Assembly: GCA_019843655.1 (NCBI GenBank)
Contig: JACDQD010000008.1
Span: 18,448,442 to 18,512,441, forward strand
DNA: 64,000 nt
Direction of reading: 5' to 3'
Source: Lethocerus indicus
Taxonomy: Eukaryota > Arthropoda > Insecta > Hemiptera > Belostomatidae
The translations under genes were made by a program, and so were the position numbers. Positions 23,423-36,920 of this stretch are shown piece by piece (position 1 is the first letter of the stretch; the number at the start of each line of letters is the position of its first letter). The notes beneath the pieces are model-generated. The model saw only the letters and a program-made list of their open reading frames with translations, was not told where the DNA came from and ran no database searches.

Positions 23423-24980
23423 GAAAATAAAATAAACGCAATCTGTTTGTCCCGTACTATTAGAAGCCTTTAAAAGTTATATTAATGGCAACAATTGTAT
23501 AATTGCACATGATAAAAAAGTCCTTTTTCGTGGAATGCTTCAGTTTATCCGGCCCGAAATTAAGCAAAAATAATTTTTCGTTTATTGAGTATTATAATTT
23601 CATGCATTTCTTTCAATTTTTGTCTTCGTGTTCTACCTTCTGTTCGACGTACCCTACTTTGACAGCCCCGACTCTATGTTAAGTTGTTTCGTAAATTTAT
23701 CTGATTGAAATTCTATCGAGAACCCATGTTTAAGAGGTCTTACAAACGTGTTTTGTAATAAATGTATGAGCGATACTCGTATTGAATATGCAACGAAAGT
23801 TTCTCTTTTAAGACGACCTTTAAAAATTCCTAATGTTTGGTTCCACAAAATCTATAGCAATTTCTTTAAACGTGTTATTGCGGTTGATCAACTTATATGA
23901 TACAACTTATACAAAATTTATACAATCTACAAGGCGTTTGGACGAAGTCAAATGTGCTTTCTTTTATTTCGAACTGAGACTGTAATTAAGTGGCATTAAT
24001 AGTCGGGGGCGGTTGTCCAACCGGATGTAGAAATTTCATTAATGATTCATCTCTCTTTTTAATTTGTTCATTGTTCTTTTAACTGGAAAAACGGTCCCAT
24101 GTAACGAAAGGAATTATAATTTAATGAGAAACTTCACAACCCATTTCAGTTTATTTAATTTATAGTTTTGTTCGACATTTGAAAAATATATCCCTGTACC
24201 TCCAAAATTTTGACGAGACTTTAGTCTAAAGCAAATCTTTATTATCGTCACCCAAATTCCTAAAATTACTTGACCGCCGCTGAAATTGCAGCACGATTTA
24301 TTTTAAACTCACGAAATAGTAGACACAGAGGATACGAGCGCGCAAGAGTCCCTGTATGGTAGATTGGTATCGGTAAGTGGCCGTTTGGTAACCATATTTG
24401 GTACTGTTAAGGTATAAGGCGGCTTTCTTGGCCGCTTTACCGCACCCGATACCCGGCTCCGCTTGGTAACTAAGGAAGCGGTGTGGACTAATTTTTCGAC
24501 ATCGCTCGCAATTGAGAGTTGTACTCAATAAAGTGGCTCTTTAAAATATGACCAAGCAATAAAACAGAAATTGCTTGTGGAACTTTACTCTCGAAAAGTA
24601 TTTAAAAAAATGCCGGGTTGAGTAGAAACAAAATTATGTTTTTATGAATGTACATCGAGAATATTATTTCGATAAGGTTATTAGACTCGTAAGCAAATAT
24701 GAACTCGTTGCGTTTATGCAATTTGAAAAACACAGCGTCACATCTACCCGGGATTGTAGTCTACTAAGTAACACTTCGATACTGTTCCTTCCTTGTTGTT
24801 AGACGGGGGATGCTCAGAAGTTTATGTTCTGTTGATTAGTCACTCAATTGGTTATTATTGGGCGATATGCTGTCACGTGACGGATGTCTTCGAATATCCC
24901 ATCATTAGAGTTGTACGTAAAATTATCTGGTGGAATCCGATCAGTGAAAAAAATGGTTCCTTCGGAATGTCAACACCTCA
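20981..24980. other. Mostly AT-rich non-coding stretch
   Basis: No gene is recognised. A 133-codon minus-strand frame at 21715-22116 has no recognisable domain and is treated as chance. A TA array is at 23366-23417. A more complex patch lies at 24290-24500. Confidence 0.5.
23366..23417. repeat. (TA)n microsatellite, 52 bp
   Basis: Perfect alternating A and T over 52 bases. Confidence 0.98.
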
Positions 24981-25400
24981 AAACTACACTTTATTATCGA
25001 AGGTAAATCGCCCATTGAACTCGGTACATCCGATAGGAAAGGTCGGCCTTTTTCAGTGAAATCCCCTCCGCAGGTTCCAGAAGCGTCGAGCCGTGTTCGC
25101 CGGCAACAAAAAGCGGCCCGGGGCGACGGTAGGTCCGGCTATATAAGCGGATGTTCCCTGAGATAGCGACTAACGGATGGGAGGGGGGTTCGGAGAGAAG
25201 AGAGCGGCTCAAGAAGAGGTATGGAGTGTATGGAGAAGAGGAGAGAAGTAGGGGTAAACGGGCGAGGGAAAGAGAGTGAGGCCAGAGATATATGGTCCCG
25301 AAGTGGGTCACGCACTCTGCTTAACCTAATATGGCAACAATCCTCCTGCATCCCCTTATACAGAAGCCACAGCCTCCCCACCACCTCACGGGCTCTATCT
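24981..25400 (+). promoter_or_regulatory. GC-elevated block with TATA box
   Basis: A CpG-rich stretch (25080-25140) runs into GGCTATATAAGCGG, with TATATAAG at 25140-25147. Downstream sequence is strongly purine-rich (25175-25300). This resembles a TATA promoter with a GC-rich upstream part, but no consensus initiator is seen about 30 bases on and no recognisable protein follows. Confidence 0.25.
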
Positions 25401-26420
25401 TTAATTCGCTTCGAGTTAATTAGAATTATATTGCTCTCATGGCATAAAAATGCGAATCACAGAATAGATAAATTGAAGAGAAAGTTATTAATTATATTAC
25501 GTTTCGATATTTCGTATCGATTAGAGGAACCTGGTTAATATTCAAATTAGAAAGTGAACGAGTTAGTCCGCCGTCTTCTCCGACTGCAGCGAAACCCTCG
25601 GGCTGTATTTTCAGTTCACTTTGTACGTCTTACCATCTGAACTACACATTTAATCATTTAAAGTGAATTTCTTTAAATTTTTACAGCATATATATAGGAC
25701 TAGGATAAGACGCTCTTAATTCAGCCCGTGGCTAAATGAGAATACCGCCTGCTCCTGTTAAGTTTCCTGCTCTGCTGAAATTTTGTGGGACTGAATGGCC
25801 GGTGAACGCTAATTATCTTTATGAAAAAAGTATCTCCGCCCTATTTGTTGATCTGAGGATAAAAAGTTTAGGTTTTACCTTCCATTGTCAGGGCGAGATC
25901 GTCCTCCCAAAGTAGCCCGCGTGTACTAAACACTTTCATCGCATTGCATCTAGCCCCCCCTATACTGATTTAAGCTTGTCACCACTACGAGTAGAATATC
26001 GAAGTGGGGTTTGAAACAGTGCTTTCTCCCGTCGATGAAATGACGATTATTTACCAGTGACAGTGTCATATCTCCAAATAAACACTATTATATTCCTTAC
26101 TCTGGAGAAAGTTCGATTTTCACTAAAGAATTAACACCCACCCGCTCTCCCCTGTGTCGTACTTCACATTGTAGGAATTTTTATTTTTATTAGGATTATT
26201 TATATTTTTTTTTTATCGGCAGCGCTCATTACATTGCCGACTATAGAGTCGCCTCTTGTATCTTAATGTTACTAGCTTCATTTTATGTCTCGCAAATTGA
26301 CTCGGTCGGTTCATGAACCTTAAACTGGTCCAGATATATAAAAAGATATTTTTTTTTATCGAACCAGAATAACTTTCAGTGTAAGGGAAAGTTCCGTCCA
26401 AATAGTAATTCTTTCGTTTA
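25401..26420. other. AT-rich non-coding stretch
   Basis: No gene is recognised. Moderate-complexity sequence lies at 25540-26010. Confidence 0.55.
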
Positions 26421-26830
26421 AGCTTTGAACACAGAAAAACTTCTGGGCTTACGAATAAGGCAGGTCTGGAGAGCGGCAGCGGACTCAGCAGATCTCGGCC
26501 TGACCATAGATGTCCCTGTCGGATTCCCGCTGACTGCTGACCCCGCGCCGCCTTCCGATTTTTATTTTACTTTTTTTTGCGCCCGTACTGCCGGAACAGT
26601 TGGACGAAAACGGGCGCGGCAAATGGCCGAGAACGGAGGGTTGTCGCTGGTCGGACAGCCGAGGGCAGATCACACCTTTCCGGGCACTTTGTAAGTTAAT
26701 TTACACCTAAGACAAACTAAAACATTAACTGGATCCTATCGGGATTGCGGGGACATCCCATAACTCGAAATGTAAAGCTAAGAGAACTGTTTCCTACGGT
26801 TACTCCAGGAACCGGAATTCGGAATTTAGG
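26421..26830. promoter_or_regulatory. GC-elevated block
   Basis: GC and CpG content are raised at 26460-26680. Frames on both strands stay open for 60-90 codons, as expected of GC-richer DNA with fewer stops, but no domain is recognised. It could be a cis-regulatory element or an unrecognised small exon. Confidence 0.22.
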
Positions 26831-29800
26831 GTATCGGACAACACTAGTAATAAAGCATTGATAAAAAAAGCATTGTATCAAGCATTATAAATTCTGGGCC
26901 TCCCGAAGGTTCATGTTCATAAAGAAAATTTGAAACATTAATTAATAAGAGGTGACTTTATATGGCATTACATTATAATCTATACGATATCATATTTAAG
27001 AATATTCCTATATAATAGAATACATAGAAAAATAGAATTTATGTTAGAGCTCAAGTTGAAAATTGTGGAGGTTGAAACCAGCGAGCGTTAGACACGTTAT
27101 GCGTGACTTTCTGTAATTTCATTACTGTTTGATAATGCCCGAGACGGCTTTGACATTCGGTTGGTACGTGGAGGTCATTACTGATAGACTATCAATAAGC
27201 TGTTGCATACTTCATATTACTTTATATTTGTATACACTCTATAAATATTAATAGTGAGGGGTGTTCGTGAAGGGTTGGAATATCTGCACTTATACCGATT
27301 TTCCGTCTCCGCTCGCCTACTGCTTCACGTTATCTTTAGTAGCATTCTGTTCATTGATCAGTGATGTACTGATCCAGTCATGCTGGGGTCGGTTCAGTTC
27401 ACTGAATATCGAGTTTTGAACATTCACCGACAGATAAAGTAATTTAATAAACGATAAAGTATTACGATAAAAAATTGTATTCCTAAAACAGGTTCTGTGA
27501 ATCGATATGTGAGTGAGTACTCAACAATTTTTATTTTCATTATTCTATTGAATTCATGAATGATTGCACACCTTTGGAACAAGGTATCTTTGGTAAAATC
27601 GTGAGTATTGGTGCAGACCGTTACGTAAAGGGGCACTATTACGTTGGGTATCTACCTCGTCTGTTTGCACTTCCTTCTTATCTGAAGAAATTAAATTTTT
27701 TGTTCCCAAAATGAGAAAATTGAAACGTGACAACTGTTCAACAGCGCATTAAACATTCCGGATTACATAACCAAATCAAATGTTTCAACTACACCTGAAT
27801 GACTGGACGTAAATGAGGCTGTAATTTATATAGCTTACACACATTTAGTAATGTTCCGTTTTACAGAGAATGTTCGTGTGGCCCAATTTTGCGCAAAATC
27901 AATAGTGTTCTAGCGTTTTATAAATGAGAACAGTCTATCAAGTCCGGTCTCTATCTGAACCCCACACAACTCCCCAGAAGCCATATTCTCTTCATACTTA
28001 CTTTAATATATAAATACTGTATTCATTTTATTGATCTCCTACATGGAATTGCTAACAAAAACAGTAAAATATCAAACTCAATTGCATAAATGTCTGAAAA
28101 TCCTAAACTATCATCAGTTGTAAAATAATCACCCTGATCCAAAATAACATTACACGAAACACTATCAACATTATCCATGCAAATGAGCATGAATAACATA
28201 CGTACATAGGTTTTTATACACTCACAGAAAGGATAGAAAAAAAACTGTATTTAAAAAGGTGACAATTGTTTCTTTGTTATATCTTTTTTTATATTACATT
28301 CTGGTTTAATGAGCTTTATGCACAAGCAAGGAGGAAAAGATTCATTAGTGTGTCCAAAAAACGGTGTATTCATACAATTTTATAATTCGTAAAGAGAATG
28401 TGGAACTGTTGGCATATTATTGTCAGAATTGATGTAACTTTCATTGATTAATATTGTTCAAAATTCAAATATCCTTGTTCTAATAATTTTGTACATAAAT
28501 GTGTGGCCGAAATGCATGTAAAGCTCAACGTTTGTGTATCGCTTTCAATTTAACTATGTATATTCATAGGAAAATAAAGTTTTCGCAAATTGTAAAAAAG
28601 TGTGTAGAATGGCGGCAGCGTAAAAGTGTATTCCTTCCAGAAGAGGCCGTATTAGTGGTTCGATTCGAAATCAAGCACGAGGTCAGGGAAGGTGACTACA
28701 TTTCAGTTTTTTCTGTCCTTTTCAAACTGAAGGAAATTATTACTGCGGAATATATTATGATGGAACTCTCTCATTTGGAAATTGACGATTTTAACTGTGC
28801 TGTTTTTTGTTATATTTCATATTTAGATCCTGTTCGCATGCTGTTATTTTTATTGGTTTGCCTTTCAGAAATTCTCTTTTAGTACATGTGTACACTTGTT
28901 TAATACATTGGTACACTAATGGTCAGTGAACTATGTAGACAAAATTTGGTACATATATATAAACCCAACTGATTTTAAGAATATGTGGGCCTGTATTTTC
29001 TTATCATATTTAAATCAGCGATGGACGGAATTTTTTAGTGTACGTACATAACGTTAATTGTTCAACATGACTAAAGACATTTTTTACGTTTCGAATTATT
29101 TATCATCTCTCTGTACCTGTTATTGGTAACGAATCTCACCACCAATGTTAATATAGGCTGTCAATTCGTTCGCGGATATATAGTTATATTAGATAGTACT
29201 TTCTCAAAAGTACCCCCAAATCTCCTTGGCTTGCTCTCTCTGTAAAAATTGGACCCGGTTACTGTTGAAACTTCTCTGTTGGTCATATATAGGTATGAAA
29301 GCGGTAGTGGGTTGAATTGAGTGAAAGGCCCCAGGGAGGAGTGGCGAAAAAATAGAGCAAACTGTTTTCTTTGGGCCCAATACCCTTCTCTGGCTCTCCT
29401 CCCAACCTTTCATTAGTCCAGTCACAGCCCGCCGCCGGCCACCTATTGCTTCCTGTCCCTCCAATAAATATACCTGCAATTAATGCGGAAACGCCTTTAT
29501 TGTTATCGGTGTTCGGCTTTTTACGAACAAAAGACAGTTCGGTACCGGGATCCGGGTGTAATATCTCTTAGGTTCACAGAAAAGCCTTCTATACATCCAA
29601 CCCAATCAATTCGCATATGTGATATACGGGCCTGGAGTTAAACAAATTAGAATTAGCAATTGAAGGAGCGTCAGTGGTGAGGATTTTAGCAAAATATTTC
29701 AAAATAGGATCTTGAACTCGGGCACACTATTTTTCAATTTCAAAATTGAATAACCAGGGCTTTCTTTATACCCTTCACTGTCTTGGCTCGTATGATAAAC

Positions 29801-30930
29801 GATGTGTCCAATCCGCATTTTCCACGATCCGCAGAAAAATCACGATTTCTCGCTTTAATTTTCCAAGGTGTTGATCGCGTCCGGCACGACGAACGACCCA
29901 TATCTCCTGTTCTTTATCAATTAAACTGAAATTTTGACTAGGAATTATAAGAAGCAATTTACGATCGAGAAGCACGTAGTTCCCCTTACGGACAGTACTA
30001 TGGATTTATCGGTAATAACACTTCAGTGATAGATCCTGCGGAACTAGTCATGTGAACGTGACTGTCCACTCATGGAATGCCACTGACTTATACGTGTCAG
30101 ACATAAGATCAAAATGACATGAGTAATAACAAAGAAATGTTTCATTATAATGCTTGCTGTATTAGGAGCCAGGAAGTCATTATGTAAACCGGAAGCTCAT
30201 TTTTCATGTTATGATCAGAAATATCATTTTTTACCCGTTATATTAAGACAGACACTTCGCAGTTACTAAACGAGTACTGATGGAGGGAACGCTGCAGCGT
30301 TTCTCTGATTCCTAGACAGACCGTGAAGTATTAAACGCTTTGAAAAATCAAGGCCACCGATTCTCACGGCCATGGAAGTCCCCAACCTACTACATGGGGA
30401 ACTTCAAGTTATTATACGTCATTGTTTCCCAAAGGCCCAGTGTCATTGCGCCGTCCGCGTTTTCATGGTGCACTTTTGCGCCAAATGATCGCAATTTAGG
30501 AAAACAGATTTCGGTGTACCGCGAAAAATGATTAATCATTCTCACAGTCTTAGTGTTCATTACAGAAACGCTGTGTCGCCGAATTTCTAAGGAAGGTCAC
30601 GACGGTTCTTGAGAAATTTGCTGATGTTCAGGCTGTATAATACCCAGTCATACTCAGTCGCATTGAACCTACGCTACGTAAAAGAAAAGGTTATGGGCAC
30701 GATTATTACAGTTGGTACACTTATAATTATAGATGAAAATGTTAACTGAAAATTCATTTTTTATATTTTCAAATAGGAGCGTGAAATTCGGTGTACAACC
30801 CGTACGAATTGTTTCTTTCTCGTTTTCTTTATACTACAGCTTTTAATAAATCTCCGTAATGCGTAATCTCTTTGGCGATTTGAATTCCCTCAATTATTAA
30901 AACGGTGGTCGAGCATTGTCAATACTGAAT
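26831..30930. other. AT-rich non-coding stretch
   Basis: No gene is recognised. A plus-strand frame of 127 codons at 28499-28882 starts with ATG but has no recognisable domain and AT-driven composition. I treat it as probably chance. Confidence 0.5.
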
Positions 30931-31190
30931 CTGACCGTATCCGAAAGATAAAAAGTAATTGGGACGTGGGATTACTTCATTACTTTGCGGCTGCTTTTAA
31001 TTGGACGGCGCTTGAACCTGCCGGCGGCCCAGAAGATAGGTAATTAGATTTGCGATAATTTCTCAGGTCTGATTCGTCCTGGTGGTTGTTATACTTCGCT
31101 GAGGGTCCATTGTTTAATTGGGGCGTAATGGACCCAACGAAATCCGGTCCCTCCTAATTGCGGTTGGAAGACGCTGAGTTATGGTTTTTG
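30931..31190. promoter_or_regulatory. GC-elevated block with clustered homeodomain-type cores
   Basis: Within about 250 bases there are GGTAATTAG, GTTTAATTGG and CCTAATTGCG, a GCGATAA and a CCGGCGG patch. Clusters of TAAT cores in GC-richer sequence are typical of developmental enhancers, but the motif is short and the call rests on composition. Confidence 0.28.
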
Positions 31191-31495
31191 TCACTCGGCA
31201 TGCAATTATAAGGCTTACCGGAACATATTTGGAATTGAATTTGATACAACATAATTACTCCAGATATACTATTTAGACGCACCAATGAAATATATTCGCT
31301 ACAGAAGTCGTGCATTTTAAAAGATCTCGCTAATAAGGCCTGAGTTTATAACAACAATTTATACATTCTCAATTGTACAATAAAACTACAGCGCAATTGT
31401 CTTTCTCCGATCTGGTTTTCGTGATATATCACTTTTTGCACTTACCGCGGTGCATTAAATGCGTCTTCTTGAGGTAAATATAAGCTGAAAAGTTA
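31191..31495. other. AT-rich non-coding stretch
   Basis: Nothing notable is seen. Confidence 0.55.
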
Positions 31496-31800
31496 CATTA
31501 GGATATCTTATTCACCCTCATCAGAGGGGCAGGAAGAGGCGCAGGCCCGAGTAGGTAGGTACCCTCGGTCGCGACCGAAGGGACAAAAAACGCCGGTTGT
31601 TCTCAGCCCATGTCCGCAACGGGAATGGATGGGGCCGTGTTCTGTTTGAGGGCTGGCCTTAGAGGGACGAAAATAGCTTGGAGAGGCCGTCAACCTAATT
31701 GGCGATGGCGAATTGCCACGGCCTTGACCGCTCGCTACCCGCCTCCAGGCACAGATCGAAATTCATTTTTCGAATCATCCCACAGCTTTATCTAGGAGTA
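31496..31800. promoter_or_regulatory. GC-elevated block with CG-rich palindrome
   Basis: It contains TCGGTCGCGACCGA, a perfect 14-bp palindrome at 31565-31578. GC content is well above the flanks. No domain is recognised in its open frames. Confidence 0.25.
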
Positions 31801-33440
31801 TATTTCCCATTTCATACTATTGGAACCGTATTTCCCGCAAAAAAATAATACCGGGAGAGAGGGCTGTGATTGTAAAAAGTTATCACTTTTGTATTTCGCC
31901 TAAAGCTACCCATGTTTCGTCTTCTCCACGTCATCTGTCATCTGTAGCGCTGCGTCATTATATGAATGAGGTACTTAACATGATAGTAGTTGAAGTGCAG
32001 GCAGGTGCTGACAGGTTAGGCCATTATTTAACATACTAGCGGATTGCTACAGATGATGTAGAGCAGGTTTAGTTTTGGACGCAGTAGGAGAGTCGTGTCA
32101 GAATTTCGCGAAGGCGACGAATGTAATTACCATTAAAGTAAAAGCGATGAAGCTACTGAAACTTCAAAGGTAAAGACGCCAGAAATTACTGCAGTGACGA
32201 CGCAGGATATGTTTTTACTTAGACTTTCTCATCCGGCGTTGAAACGTGGCCGAAAATGTCAAGATTAACTAAGTAATTTCCTCTTTTGAGTTTTTTCTGG
32301 AGTTAAAAAAAATACAGATGCTTCCCATTTCAATGTGCCATGAAGGCCACTCTCCCAAATGCAAGCGGCGTAAGTATTACTCTAGTTCAGTTTACTATTA
32401 GGTTTCGAGAAAATATAATTAAAGATAGGGTCCGACATAGGTTATATGCATTTCAAATAACTGTAAATCTGTAAAATAAAATGTTTAAAAACAGGATCGA
32501 ATCGCCAGGATCGAATCCCGGTGACAGATCGAACTTTCTTTCAATTACAAAGTTAGGCAGAAGGAAAGTAACTATGTATTTTATTTGAACATAAATATAT
32601 GGATAGTAACCATTTTACGAAGTAACATTAAAGTGGAGTTTTTCCGGAGATTACTTTCCCCTTACTACTTTCCGACAGTTAAGTAAAAAGTATCTCGGGT
32701 CAAGAAGAGGACAGCAGAATTATGGTAATGTCGACGATAATTTCGAATACGGTTCATGGGGTGATGGCTGAAAATAGAGATAAGGAGCAATTTCGCTCTC
32801 CGAGGGGCCCCTCAGACGGTTTTACGCTTATCGGGCCCTGGAACTCGTTCTGGGGTCAACATCCTGTCCCACTGGTCCCACCTATCTGTTGGGATTGCAA
32901 AAAATGGTATAGGGCCAACTGAACATTTTACCGCTTTAAGGATTCGAGATATTTCGGAGAAAATCGAGGAGCTGAAAAACAGTCCCCATTTACGTTCCCA
33001 TTTGATCAATAGTGGAATTACTAGAATATAAATAGATGAAGTATTAAAATTGCATAATATGAAAACATTTAGAACTAGATAACTTCATTTTTCCAAAGAA
33101 AATGTACAATTTAAAATTATGCCTTACCATCGAATAAGAAATAAGGGAATAGAAAAATCGGTAATAATATTTTGAACTTCCGTGTACAGAAATATATTTT
33201 TTAAGTGTATTTAACAAACCACTAATTGTTATAATACGATTACTCAATCAAAAAAATATTTCAAGATCTTCGAGGGTGGAATGTTATTCTGCGAATTGTC
33301 TATGTAAGTGTGGCAATTAATTAACTACATGTTTGTGACACATCTGCAAGATTGTAATTTTACTTTCTCCTCTTGATTATAACTTAAAAATTTCTTAACA
33401 GTAGAACTTAGAGTCAGATAATAGGGCAGGAGACGCTTTT
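31801..33440. other. AT-rich non-coding stretch
   Basis: No gene is recognised. GGATCGAATCC near 32508 resembles a tRNA B box but has no matching tRNA around it. A GC-richer patch is at 32790-32920. Confidence 0.5.
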
Positions 33441-33720
33441 AATTCGGATGAATTACCTCCAGTGAGTGGTTACTGCGCTTGCACATTTTTCTGTGTGCAT
33501 ATGCAGGTGGCGTTGTTGACCCCGTTTTTCTTCGCGCGAGGCTTCTTCTTGATCGCTCGTGGGAAGGAACCGTGTTTCCTTTTTGGCGAGATCCCGAAAA
33601 AAATTGCGCAAGCATTTAGCGCCGCGTTTATTGGCCGACACCAATTGAGGGTGTTGTCGCTGTGTTTCGGCCGTGAACGTGTCCGCGTCCGTCTGCGCTA
33701 ACCCCGTTTAAACAGAGAGT
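33441..33720. promoter_or_regulatory. GC-elevated block
   Basis: CpG-rich sequence with frames open for 60-80 codons on both strands and no recognised domain. It may be a cis-regulatory block. Confidence 0.2.
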
Positions 33721-35730
33721 TCAGTCAATCGAAAATGTCAGCGATTCTGCAAGTTACGTTTTAACCATTTTAAACCTTTTATAAAGAACCAATTAAATTT
33801 TCAATATTCAGTGTTGACATGTTGAGTCCCAGGACTCGAAAAATTTGCGAGCCATTTTGGAGATACTATTTCAAGTAGTGTTCAATTAGCATTAGGAATA
33901 TTACAGTTCTATTTCTATTACTAGAAAATACTGTCTGAAAAAAGACATAAAAAGGCATAAATCTAAGCACGTAAGAACTATGTCATAACTTTCGTAAGAA
34001 TCGCTAATGCTTCGGACTGCGTTGCGAAGAAAAATAAATCCAGACTGTATGAAATAAAAGATAGATCTGCATTATTGTTGTTTTCTAGTTTATTTCCGAG
34101 GAGATATTGAAGATACTATTTGAGTGTATGAAGCCAGACAATACTGAGTGGATCGCAAGTGGCAAGCTATTCAGTCAATAAATCGAAAAGAGGCGGCTGG
34201 GATAACGGCCCAATTTGTAAAAACTCATTATTCTAACCCGGTCCGCGGTCGTGTTCGACAATAGGACAGTGACACGAATATATTCGGACTATCTGGCCGG
34301 GTCGGGTCCTACCACCTAAGCGCGTGAATAAATCCATTGTCGGGCCAAATGAAAGTAAAACAATCCACCGCGGACCCGTGTCTGAATATTGGAGATAAGT
34401 TTGAAACGGGTTTGTCGAATGGCTTCGAATCCAAATTCAAATGTGGGTGGTGAATATGCGCCCCGTTTGATTCACCCAGTCTGTGGCCGACTTTGATTAA
34501 CACGCAAAATATGCAACGTATTTTCACGACCAGAAGAAACGACTCGATTAATGTAAAATCTTGATTAATTTGATGTTAAAAGATCAAATGTTCCAAACTC
34601 ACTCTGACAACTGTAAATTCCTTAAGATGAAATTCTACTCATAATTAGTTGAATGAAGTTATTAGGCCCTCAAAACTTTTCAATAAATTCGATGAATTGA
34701 AAATCGGACAAGTGGACATATGTTGGTTTGTGCCGATAGTTTTAAGTGTATTTCTATCGGTCCAATTTTAACGGTGGTATCCTAAAATGGCGATTAAGAA
34801 AGTTATTGGCGTTGTTATTTAGTGCTGTACACAATTAGAGTACTGTAGCCTGTGTTTTGAAGAGAGGAGAGTTGTGGTAGGGGTGGGCGTGGAGCGGCGG
34901 GTAAGGATCTAAACAAAATGTAGGGAGGGAATGGTGGAAGGAAGGGAGGGAAGAGAGGCAGAGCGCTCTGGGGCCGCCTTATAAGGCAATGGGACAACAC
35001 CGCCGTCTGGTGAAACCAGTCCCCCCCTCAGGGGCTAATTATGTAATGCCCCTGTCTGCCACCCGCAAAACCTTATTTTCGTGTTCTGCCCCCGTAGTTC
35101 CAGTCACCACTCTTATTGTTATTTCAGTTTCTAATTCGAGTTATTGTCTGAAAGATCCCTTAGTTACGTACAGAGTTTTATCAACGGTTTCTACTTTCAA
35201 AAGAATGTCGATATTCGTACGCAATGAATTTTATTCACATTAAATTAATATTCATTATTTAATTTTTTTTAGGCTAGATAAATGATGAAATTTCTCGCGA
35301 CAACAATTACAGATTTTCTTTTCAAATCTGAGTTTGTTAACTCAAAGATCGAATTATAGATTGCGTTATAAAACTAGTTTCTTTAAACATTGTATTATGT
35401 AAAGTGCAATATGGTCAAGATACAATGGCCTTTGAACATGTCGTATGAATTATATAGTCACAGTACTGTATGTAAATATTTACATATTTTTATATAGCAT
35501 TGGTCTAGATCTACTCTTGTTTGACTTTGCGTATCCGGTCGCTTATCTCACACCTGTTTATTTATGCGAGTGTCGCGTATTACGTTCTGAGAATTTATTT
35601 AACAAATTTAAATCTATAGGTCCCCACGGTCGCCTATTGTTTTGCTATAGGTTTGACAAACGATCACTTGTTTTTTTACGACTAAGACAGACAGGGCAGT
35701 GGGGATTGACGATGTTGGCCAATATTGTAA
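33721..35730. other. Mixed non-coding stretch
   Basis: GC-richer patches lie at 34200-34460 and 34850-35100, the latter purine-rich and including a CArG-type site at 34977-34986. No gene is recognised. Confidence 0.45.
34977..34986. promoter_or_regulatory. CArG-type site CCTTATAAGG
   Basis: CCTTATAAGG fits CC(A/T)6GG, the SRF/MADS-box consensus, and is fully palindromic. It lies in a GC-richer context (GGGGCCG just upstream). A single site is weak evidence of function. Confidence 0.25.
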
Positions 35731-36160
35731 GATCTTGTTTCTGGGCACGCCATCCGAGGGAGGGAGAGAGAGATTACACAGTTTGATGGGGCCCCGGGGT
35801 GAACAGCCGACGCGCTAATTAGACCCGGTGAGTTTGAACAACCGCTAAGGAACTAACCGGTGTCTGGAATAGCCCCCTTCCTCCGCCCCCCGCCCCCCAC
35901 TCACGAAGTTCAAAGACTCCTCGTTCGGAACTTCGGCACGGCTTTAAAGCCCACTCGAGAGTGGGAGTTATCGCACGGAACCGGCATAAACAATAAGGGC
36001 GATTAACGAGGAGGTGAGATTTTTTCTTGGGCCGAGATTTGCTCGCTTCACCTTCTGAAGCTTGGGAAAATATTTGCTCTCGGTCGCGTAGGCGGGTGGA
36101 CACGGTCGGAAATCTGTTACAAATTTTGAGGTCTCGACAGGCCTCATACATTACTCATTC
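35731..36160. promoter_or_regulatory. GC-elevated block with C-rich run
   Basis: It includes CCGCCCCCCGCCCCCC near 35883-35898 and GGGGCCCCGGGG near 35789. A minus-strand frame of 110 codons (35819-36151) includes low-complexity Gly/Arg and no domain, so it is not called. It is a candidate regulatory block. Confidence 0.25.
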
Positions 36161-36860
36161 CATAATCCGCCATGAATCACAGAGAATAAGGACATACTTG
36201 ATCTTATATACGAAGATTCTAAGTATATCAAATAATTGATAATACATTTAATAATGATATATTTCGATTAAATTTTTTTAAGCGCTAATATGATGCAGTT
36301 AATATATTTTATTATATTTTACAATTAACACTAATTGCTTCCGTTTCGTAGAGTGTACATGGAACACAGTCTTACCTCGCTGCAGTATCTTTCCCCTATT
36401 TAAACCGCGCTCAAGCAGTGTGAATAACCTGTTTGTTTTCCAAGCGGGACTAATGACGCTCCCAAGGTGCAGAGTAGTTTTCCTAAACTAATCTCCCATT
36501 AATAATTTTTCCAAGCATTATTTGTCGGCATCGCTATAGTCAAATGGAAATGTCCACAACGTATTCTTCCGTTTTTACAGTAGAAAGTTCCTTGGAATAG
36601 CAGGACGGCGAATTATTTTCGACTTTCTGGCCTCAGGGTGTGGGGGGAACTGGTACTATATAATTTATTACCTTTCAAAAGTAAACGTGTTGCCTGAGGT
36701 ATATATTAGGCTGTAATAAGTTTTATTATATTCGAATCATTCATTCGTCGTTCTAAAGAGAACCATCGAAGGTCCTTTTTAGGTTACTTCAATGGTCCAC
36801 ATAGTTGTGTTTCATCTTCTAGAATTCTATAATGAAACAATGGATCGCTTAAATTACCTA

Positions 36861-36920
36861 TTTATTTATTTAGTTGTTGTTTTTGGTTTTGTTGTTTTAG
36901 TTTTTTTTGTTTGTGTTTTT
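36861..36920. repeat. T/G-rich low-complexity run
   Basis: About 60 bases made almost entirely of T with G and a few A, including several GTTGTT and TTTTG words. Confidence 0.85.

Noticed and set aside
28499..28882. A 127-codon ATG-initiated frame on the plus strand
   Set aside because: No recognisable domain and composition set by AT-rich DNA. A frame of this length is expected occasionally in 60 kb of six-frame sequence. Ribosome profiling or conservation would be needed to revive it.
32500..32522. GGATCGAATCC, similar to a tRNA B box
   Set aside because: No A box or cloverleaf could be built around it.
35819..36151. A 110-codon minus-strand frame in a GC-rich block
   Set aside because: It reads through C-rich low complexity as Gly/Arg repeats and contains no domain.
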